Positions 58,801-64,000 of a stretch of DNA of 64,000 nucleotides are shown piece by piece. Both the position numbers and the translations under genes were made by a program. Source of the DNA: Sphingopyxis sp. BE259 (GTDB lineage Bacteria; Pseudomonadota; Alphaproteobacteria; Sphingomonadales; Sphingomonadaceae); the NCBI RefSeq assembly GCF_031457495.1, contig NZ_JAVDWM010000001.1:248001-312000 (forward strand), given 5' to 3'. Numbering within the stretch: position 1 is the stretch's first letter; each line of letters opens with the position of its first letter. The notes below the pieces were generated by a model. It saw only the letters and a list, made by a program, of their open reading frames with translations. It was not told the origin of the DNA and searched no databases.

Positions 58801-60310
58801 GCTGACGCGCCGCGGTGTGCTGGCCGCAGGTGCGGCGTCGCTGATCCTGCCGGTGATCGCCAAGGCGGACAGTTTCACGCCAATCGATTATGTCGGCGCC
58901 GTGAAGGCTCGCGATGGCTCCTATGTATCGGTGCAACGGCGAAGCATCGGCGACGCGGTGACCTGGGCCTTCACCGGCGTCCGCTATGCCCGCGCGAAGC
59001 GCTTTTCGGCGCCGGTTGCGGTGACCAAAGCCGAGCAGCTGAAGGGCGACAGCTTCGGTCCCGCCTGTCTGCAGGTGGGCGACCGCTACCAGCCGCAATC
59101 CGAAGATTGTCTTTTCCTCAACGTCTGGGCCCCCGACATCGACGCAAAGCGCCAGCGACCGGTGATGGTCTATTTCCACGGCGGCGCCTATTCGACCGGC
59201 AGTGTCACCGATCCGGTCAACGATGGCGCGGCGCTGGCGGCGCGCGGCGATGTCGTGGTGGTGACGGTCAACCACCGGCTCAACGCGCTCGGCTATCTCT
59301 ATCTCGCGCGGCTCGATCCGCGCTTTCCCGACAGCGGCAACGCGGGCCAACTCGACCTGATCGCGGCCCTGCAATGGGTCCAGCGCAATATCGCGGCGTT
59401 CGGCGGCGATCCCGCCAATATCACCGTGTTCGGCCAGTCGGGCGGCGGCGCCAAGATCGCCACCTTGATGGCGATGCCTGCCGCCAAAAGCCTGTTCCAC
59501 AAGGCGATCACAATGAGCGGGCAGCAGGTGACCGCCTCGGGACCGCTGAATGCGACGAAGCGCGCGGAGGCATTTATCGCGAAGCTGGGAGCGGGCGTTG
59601 ACCCCGCAACCGCGCCGGTCGAGCAACTCGTTGCGGCGTTGGCGGCGATCGATCCAGTGCTCGGCGGCGGGGTCTATATGGGGCCGGTGCTCGACATGCA
59701 GCACCTCACGCGCCACCCCTTCTGGCCCGATGCCGCGCCGCAGTCGCTCGGCATCCCGATGCTGATCGGCAACACGGTGCTCGAAACGCGCGCCTTCTAC
59801 GCATCCGATGGCAAGCAACTGGCGGGGCTGAGCTTCGACAATCTGGCGGCGCGGATCGCGCCCGAAATGCGGATCGATGCGCATCCCGAATGGGTCGTGG
59901 GCCAATTCCGCGCTCGTTATCCCAAGGCTGCACCGCTCGATTTGTTCCACCGCATCATTACTGCGGCGCGCAGCTGGCGCGGGCAGGTCGAAGAGGCCGA
60001 GGCGCGGGCGCGAGCAGGTGCGCCCGCTTTCGTCTACCAGCTCGATTTCGAGGATGCCAAACACACCGACGACATCGGGCTCGGCTTTGGCACGATCCCC
60101 GACCCGACCTCCGCGCAGCAGGCGATGAGCGATCGAATGATGGACGCGTTCGTCCGTTTCGCGCGCACCGGCAATCCGGGCTGGGCGGCGTATGATCTGA
60201 CGCGGCGACAAACGATGATTTTCGATACGACAAGTCGAGTCGAGAACGATCCGCGGCGGTGGGAGCGCGAGCTGTTCGCGCGGGTGCCGTATATTCAGCC
60301 GGGTTCCTAA
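58787..60310 (+). CDS. Type-B carboxylesterase with Tat-like signal
   Basis: 507-residue carboxylesterase. The N-terminus has a twin-arginine signal (RLTRRGVLAAGAASLILPVI), so export is likely. The family core follows: SEDCLFLNVWAPD, VMVYFHGGAYSTGS (oxyanion hole), NAGQLDLIAALQWVQRNIAA and the nucleophile elbow FGQSGGGAKIATLM with Ser in GQSGG. The ATG at 58787 lies inside the kdgK end; earlier frame extension is kdgK shadow. In this locus it may remove ester groups from pectin fragments, but no direct evidence fixes the substrate. Confidence 0.85.
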   Translation: MSADRLTRRGVLAAGAASLILPVIAKADSFTPIDYVGAVKARDGSYVSVQRRSIGDAVTWAFTGVRYARAKRFSAPVAVTKAEQLKGDSFGPACLQVGDRYQPQSEDCLFLNVWAPDIDAKRQRPVMVYFHGGAYSTGSVTDPVNDGAALAARGDVVVVTVNHRLNALGYLYLARLDPRFPDSGNAGQLDLIAALQWVQRNIAAFGGDPANITVFGQSGGGAKIATLMAMPAAKSLFHKAITMSGQQVTASGPLNATKRAEAFIAKLGAGVDPATAPVEQLVAALAAIDPVLGGGVYMGPVLDMQHLTRHPFWPDAAPQSLGIPMLIGNTVLETRAFYASDGKQLAGLSFDNLAARIAPEMRIDAHPEWVVGQFRARYPKAAPLDLFHRIITAARSWRGQVEEAEARARAGAPAFVYQLDFEDAKHTDDIGLGFGTIPDPTSAQQAMSDRMMDAFVRFARTGNPGWAAYDLTRRQTMIFDTTSRVENDPRRWERELFARVPYIQPGS

Positions 60311-60312
60311 CT

Positions 60313-60388
60313 CGTCATTGCGAGCGAAGCGAAGCAATCCAGAGTAGCGTAAACCGCTCTGGATTGCTTCGCTGCGCTCGCAATGACG
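60313..60388. repeat. Long imperfect-loop palindrome between convergent esterase genes
   Basis: The left arm starts CGTCATTGCGAGCGAAGCGA and the right arm ends TGCGCTCGCAATGACG; about 32 nt pair with one or two mismatches around a 12-nt loop. A common type of intergenic repeat in this order. It may serve as terminator for both flanking genes. Confidence 0.8.
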
Positions 60389-60393
60389 ATGAT

Positions 60394-61365
60394 CTAAATG
60401 ATCTTGTGCGACCTCAGCCAGTTCCACAGCAGTTCGGGCCAGATCGCTATCGGCAACCCAGCGGTCTTCATCAGCCCAAAACCATGCTCGCCGCGCTCGA
60501 AGAAATGCGCCTCGCACGCCGCCCCGACGCCGCGGATCGCCTCACGCAGGCGCACGCTGTTTTCGATCTTCACCACGCTGTCGTCCTCGGCGTGGAGCAG
60601 CCACAGCGGCGGCTGATCGGCGCGGACATTGCGTTCGGGCGAGTAGAGTTTTTCGCGCGCGGCATCGGGATTGGGGCCGATCAGTTTTTCGCGGCTGACC
60701 GCGTGCGCGATCGCCGGGTCCATCGACACGACGGGATAGATGGCGGCGAGCGCGTCGGGGCGCGCCGATAAAGCATCAGCGGCGTCGAGTGGCGCATAAA
60801 CCTCGGCATCGAAGCGCGTCAGCAGGCTCGTCGCAACCTGCCCGCCGGCCGAAAAGCCGCCGAAGGCGACGCGCGCCGGATTGATGCCGTCGATTTTGGC
60901 GCGGCTGCGCACGATCCGCACCGCGCGCTGCGCATCGGCGAGCGGGACGTCGGACCCGTTGGCCCAGCCGTCGCCGGGCAGGCGGTAGAAGAGGACATAG
61001 ACAGTGACGCCGCGATCCTGCAGCCAGCGCGCGAGTTCATAGCCCTCCTTGTCGATCACGACATAACGATAGCCGCCGCCTGGCGCGAGGATGACCGCCG
61101 CGCCATTGGGTTTTGCCGGACGGAAAATGTCGAGACGCGGGCGCGTGATGCCTTGCAGCATCCGGTCGCTGGCGTTCGGATCGTCGCTGCGCTGGACGAC
61201 CTGTTCGACCAGACCCGCGGGCGGCCGGAGGTGACCGCCTGGCCAGAGCGGAACGCTGGCGTCGGGGGTAACGCCCGCGGGCCGGGTCCAGGCGGCCTGC
61301 GCCGCCGCGGTGGCGAAGGGCGCGGCGAGTCCCGCCGCCAGCAGCGCGCGGCGGCCCATCGTCAT
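60394..61365 (-). CDS. Secreted alpha/beta-hydrolase (acetyl-esterase-like)
   Basis: 323-residue alpha/beta hydrolase of the acetylxylan-esterase/BD-FAE-like group. Signal-like start (RRALLAAGLAAPFATAAAQA), HGG-type oxyanion loop as LAPGGGYRYV, nucleophile Ser in FGGFSAGGQVATSL, acid in HAEDDSVVKIENS and catalytic His in FFERGEHGFGLMK. It overlaps the cupin gene by 4 nt (ATGA) and so belongs to the lyase-cupin-esterase operon; removal of acetyl groups from pectin is a plausible role. Confidence 0.86.
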   Translation of the reverse strand: MTMGRRALLAAGLAAPFATAAAQAAWTRPAGVTPDASVPLWPGGHLRPPAGLVEQVVQRSDDPNASDRMLQGITRPRLDIFRPAKPNGAAVILAPGGGYRYVVIDKEGYELARWLQDRGVTVYVLFYRLPGDGWANGSDVPLADAQRAVRIVRSRAKIDGINPARVAFGGFSAGGQVATSLLTRFDAEVYAPLDAADALSARPDALAAIYPVVSMDPAIAHAVSREKLIGPNPDAAREKLYSPERNVRADQPPLWLLHAEDDSVVKIENSVRLREAIRGVGAACEAHFFERGEHGFGLMKTAGLPIAIWPELLWNWLRSHKII

Positions 61366-61766
61366 GGCGCGGCTTGCTTGTTCGGGTAAGCGATGATCAG
61401 CACCAGCGGTTCAGTGCCGGTCTGGCGGATGCCGACCTTCGCGCCCTTATACAGCCACGCGGCCATGCCTGCCTTCAGTTCGCGTTCCTCGCCATCCGAA
61501 TGGACGACGCCCGCCCCCGACAGGACATAATAGATTTCGTCATGGTCGATCGGGTGGATACCGATCGCGGCGCCGACGTTCAGCGCGCGTTTGCGGAATT
61601 CGAAACTGCGCGGCGCGGGAATGGCATCGCTGATCCGGTACGCCGTCGACAGCCCGATCGCGCCGTGCGGGGGCGGTTCCTCGCGGACCGTGGCGGCTTC
61701 GTCGATCACGATCATCGCGGGTGCGTCACCCCCGGCGAGCAGCAGTGCGGCGAGCCACATGGTCAT
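61362..61766 (-). CDS. Exported cupin-domain protein
   Basis: 134-residue single-domain cupin. A short hydrophobic start (MTMWLAALLLAGGDAPA) suggests export. The cupin motifs read GIHPIDHDEIYYVLSGAGVV and later GMAAWLYKGAKVGIRQTGTE. The first has the metal-binding His/Glu spacing. Small cupins like this occur in pectin loci (for example KdgF-type proteins that help open unsaturated uronates), but KdgF is usually cytoplasmic, so function here remains open. The ATG overlaps the pectate lyase stop (ATGA). Confidence 0.72.
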   Translation of the reverse strand: MTMWLAALLLAGGDAPAMIVIDEAATVREEPPPHGAIGLSTAYRISDAIPAPRSFEFRKRALNVGAAIGIHPIDHDEIYYVLSGAGVVHSDGEERELKAGMAAWLYKGAKVGIRQTGTEPLVLIIAYPNKQAAP

Positions 61767-63136
61767 TGCCCGCTCCGCGAGGCGCGGTCGCGCGGCGACA
61801 ATATTTCCTGCGGCATCGGCGCGGTCTGCCCGGGGTAGAGCCCCGATCGCGGCTCCATCGTCGTCAGATCCCAGACGGCGTCGATGAAAGGCGCGCGCAC
61901 CTCCTTGACCGTGGGATAGCCGCTGACTTCCTTTTCGTCGTCGATCACGTCGCCGCGCCCTTCGGCGACGAAGAACAGCACCCTGATTTCCTCGGTATCG
62001 CGCGCCCACGGCCGTGCGCCCGCGCTCGCCAGCACCGATGTTTCGACGTCGCGCACCGGCAGGATCCTGTAACCGTCCAGCGGCGCCAGCGGCGCCTTGG
62101 CGCGGATAAGCTGTGCGCGGGTTTCGCCGTAGCGACCAAATTCGGGGAGCGGTGCGCCGTGGCGATCGACGAGCAGATTGTCCTTGCCATAATAAGCGAG
62201 ATCGCCGTCGCCGCCGAGCATCAGAAAGGGCAGGCCGGGGTCGGTATCATTGCCGCCGCGCATCACATTGCCCACCGCGGTAATCTCGCCGGTCGCATAG
62301 GGCTGGCCGACCCATTCGAGGTTCATCAGGTTGTAATGCACTGCGCGGTGCTGCGGGTTATAGATCAGGTTGTTGACCATCAGCGCCTGCGCCCCGCCCT
62401 TGATCAGCGGGTTGCGCTCGACATTATGCGCCCAGACGTTGCGGTAAAAGACGATGCCGGTCGCATTGTCGTGGATCAGCGATCCCTTGCTATGCTCGCC
62501 CTTGGGATGGCTTGCATCGGCGAGACCCTCAGCGGCGAGATTGTTGGAAAAGGTGATGTTGCGGCTCGTCCCGGCGCGCCATTCGGCCACCGTCTTGCCG
62601 GTGAAGCGCGGGCCGGACGCCGACATATTCTCGTCGATCCCCCACATCAACGTGCAATGATCGACGATGACGTTATGCGCCGCGACGGTCGAAAAGGTGT
62701 CGGCTTCCCAACCGCTGCGTTTCGGCTGGCCATCGACCCCGGTGTAGATGCGCAGATGACGGATCACGACGTCGTGCGTCTTTACGTCGATGCCGGTGCG
62801 GATCAGCGTGATGCCGGGGCCGGGCGCGGTTTGCCCGGCGATGGTCAGGAACGGGTGCGTGACGCTGATCGTCGTGCGCCCCATGTCGATGACGCCGCCG
62901 ACCTCGAACACGATAATGCGCGGTCCCGGCGTCTCGATCGCCGCCTTCAGTGATCCGGGGCCATCGGGCGCCAGCGTCGTGACGCGCAGGATCCGGCCGC
63001 CGCGTCCGCCGACGGTGTGGGCGGCGGGTCCGACCGCGCCGGGGAACGCCAGCGGTGCCGTCTCGGCGGCCAGTACCGGACTTGTCGGCAGCGCAAGCGC
63101 CAGAAAAAGCGCGGCCAGCCAAGGTTTTTTGGGCAT
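61763..63136 (-). CDS. Secreted pectate lyase (polysaccharide lyase family 1-like)
   Basis: 457-residue pectate-lyase-type parallel beta-helix protein that would cleave polygalacturonate by beta-elimination. A signal peptide (PWLAALFLALALPTSPVLAA) is followed by the family opening LAFPGAVGPAAHTVGGRGGR, then IIVFEVGGVIDMGRTTISVT, PFLTIAGQTAPGPGITLI, HNVIVDHCTLMWGIDENMS (the conserved VDHCT-W region), SRNITFSNNLAAEGL. I chose the ATG at 63136, with GGAGA 6 nt upstream, over an in-frame ATG four codons earlier. First gene of a three-gene operon with an ACCGGT operator upstream. Confidence 0.88.
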   Translation of the reverse strand: MPKKPWLAALFLALALPTSPVLAAETAPLAFPGAVGPAAHTVGGRGGRILRVTTLAPDGPGSLKAAIETPGPRIIVFEVGGVIDMGRTTISVTHPFLTIAGQTAPGPGITLIRTGIDVKTHDVVIRHLRIYTGVDGQPKRSGWEADTFSTVAAHNVIVDHCTLMWGIDENMSASGPRFTGKTVAEWRAGTSRNITFSNNLAAEGLADASHPKGEHSKGSLIHDNATGIVFYRNVWAHNVERNPLIKGGAQALMVNNLIYNPQHRAVHYNLMNLEWVGQPYATGEITAVGNVMRGGNDTDPGLPFLMLGGDGDLAYYGKDNLLVDRHGAPLPEFGRYGETRAQLIRAKAPLAPLDGYRILPVRDVETSVLASAGARPWARDTEEIRVLFFVAEGRGDVIDDEKEVSGYPTVKEVRAPFIDAVWDLTTMEPRSGLYPGQTAPMPQEILSPRDRASRSGQ

Positions 63137-63192
63137 CGGTCTCTCCATTTCATTGGGGTATTGACACGGCTCTTCCAATCCCTCTATCTTCC

Positions 63193-63206
63193 TGACACCG
63201 GTTACC
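63193..63206. promoter_or_regulatory. Putative LacI-type operator of the pectate lyase operon
   Basis: TGACACCGGTTACC, identical to the site at 56257. It lies 57 nt upstream of the lyase start. Confidence 0.8.
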
Positions 63207-63336
63207 CCAATCGGTCAACGAGAAAATAGTCCAAGGGAGAGGGTTATTGCCGGGCCAGTCGCAACGGACGACGGCCCCATCATCACTCTCGAAAATTTCT
63301 GGCCAGGCGATCGCGCCGATTTGTCTGGTCTCGTAA

Positions 63337-63350
63337 AGTAACCGGTGTCA
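63337..63350. promoter_or_regulatory. Putative LacI-type operator of the TonB receptor gene
   Basis: AGTAACCGGTGTCA is the reverse complement of TGACACCGGTTACT, one base off the two strongest sites. It lies 46 nt before the receptor ATG. Confidence 0.78.
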
Positions 63351-63395
63351 TTTCTTGCCAAAGCAGGAAGGGCCGCCGATCAAGGGAGGATGATA

Positions 63396-64000
63396 ATGGC
63401 TATTCATGCAACGCGGGGCCTTCGCGCTTTGACCCAATTGGCGTGCGGCGCTTCGCTTGCCGCGCTGGCGGTGTCGCCGGCTTATGCGCAGGACGCGGTG
63501 CCCGCCGCTGAGGAAGCGGTCGCGGCCGAAGACGAGATCGTCGTCACCGGCTTCCGCGCCTCGCTCGACAAGGCGCTCGACGTCAAGCGCGAGTCGGTTG
63601 CGGCCGTTGACGCGATCGTTGCCGAAGACATCGCCAAATTCCCCGACCAAAACCTCGCCGAATCGCTCCAGCGTATTCCGGGCATCACCATCCAGCGCGA
63701 CGGCGGCGAAGGGCGCGGCATCACGGTGCGCGGGCTGGGTTCGCAATTCACCCGCGTCCGCGTCAATGGGCTTGAAACCGTCGCGACCTCGACCGACGGC
63801 GCGTCGGCGAACCGCGACCGTGCATTCGATTTCAACGTCTTTGCGTCGGAGCTGTTCAGCTCGATCGTCGTTCACAAGACCGCATCGGCCGAGCTTGACG
63901 AAGGCTCGCTCGGCGCCGTCGTCGACCTCAACACCGGCAACCCGCTGGCGGGCAAGAGCGGCTTCACCGCGGCGCTGTCGGCGCAGGCGAGCTATAACGA
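63396..64000 (+). CDS. TonB-dependent receptor, 3' truncated by window edge
   Basis: First about 201 residues of an outer-membrane TonB-dependent receptor. A signal peptide ends near SPAYAQ (residue 31), the TonB box is DEIVVTG (residues 46-52), and the plug starts SVAAVDAIVAEDIAKFPDQN, LAESLQRIPGITIQRDGGEG, RGITVRGLGSQFTRVRVNGL. The long plug variant with FNVFASELFSSIVVHKTASA is typical of sphingomonad/Xanthomonas-type carbohydrate transporters. GGGAGG precedes the ATG; an earlier in-frame ATG two codons upstream abuts that site. Uptake of oligogalacturonates is inferred from the shared operator. Confidence 0.9.
   Translation, partial: MAIHATRGLRALTQLACGASLAALAVSPAYAQDAVPAAEEAVAAEDEIVVTGFRASLDKALDVKRESVAAVDAIVAEDIAKFPDQNLAESLQRIPGITIQRDGGEGRGITVRGLGSQFTRVRVNGLETVATSTDGASANRDRAFDFNVFASELFSSIVVHKTASAELDEGSLGAVVDLNTGNPLAGKSGFTAALSAQASYN

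Noticed and set aside
1..64000. tRNA, rRNA, riboswitch, toxin-antitoxin or prophage genes
   Set aside because: Reading both strands I saw no cloverleaf-type sequences, ribosomal segments, phage structural genes or typical toxin-antitoxin pairs; a covariance-model scan would be needed to exclude small RNAs.

Overview
The window looks like the chromosome of a high-GC alphaproteobacterium of the order Sphingomonadales (Sphingopyxis/Sphingomonas-like). This is inferred from three things: the gene content, an alphaproteobacterial-type SOS box (GTTC-N7-GTTC), and intergenic palindromes of the kind common in sphingomonads. No rRNA, tRNA, CRISPR array, insertion sequence or prophage was recognised.

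Layout. (1) 1-9.9 kb is catabolic: a truncated GMC oxidoreductase, a ThuA-like protein, an SDR, an old-yellow-enzyme reductase, a leucine-dehydrogenase-type enzyme coupled to a tiny ACT-like protein and divergent from an Lrp/AsnC regulator, then a CaiB-type CoA-transferase, a thiolase and a long acyl-CoA dehydrogenase. (2) 10.1-12.0 kb is a four-gene cassette of unknown role: a LuxR-HTH protein with a C-terminal membrane anchor, a small helical protein, a small membrane protein and a MarR-like regulator. (3) 12.1-43.3 kb is a nearly complete flagellar locus. It holds fliA-flhA-transglycosylase, flgN-flgM, flgA, flgBCDEFGHIJKL-motAB, a receiver-less sigma-54 activator, a 17-gene reverse-strand block fliEFGHIJKLMNOPQR-flhB-fliD-fliS, and fliC. 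(4) 43.4-49.0 kb is the SOS mutagenesis cassette imuA-imuB-dnaE2. (5) 49.1-54.9 kb is a three-gene RND efflux system. (6) 55.0-64.0 kb is a pectin/oligogalacturonate locus: a LacI-type regulator, an RpiB-fold isomerase, KduD, KdgK, esterases, a cupin, a pectate lyase and the start of a TonB-dependent receptor.

How the genes work together. The flagellar locus is wired as a two-tier cascade that can be read from the DNA. Sigma-54 (-24/-12) elements precede flgB, flgA, the transglycosylase-flhA-fliA operon and fliE. A second motif, YAA-N15-CCGTTA, precedes flgM, motA, fliD and fliC and is proposed here as the local FliA (sigma-28) promoter. FlgM would hold FliA inactive until hook completion. 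FliS, FliD, FlgN, FlgM and FliA are all present and FlaF/FlbT were not seen, so the system resembles the beta/gammaproteobacterial type more than the Caulobacter type. Chemotaxis genes, flhF/flhG and rpoN are not in the window.

In the pectin locus, a shared operator with core ACCGGT (TGACACCGGTTACC) lies in front of the isomerase operon and regulator, the pectate lyase operon and the TonB receptor. This supports one LacI-controlled regulon that takes up and degrades pectin fragments to 2-keto-3-deoxy-6-phosphogluconate. The aldolase for the last step is not in the window.
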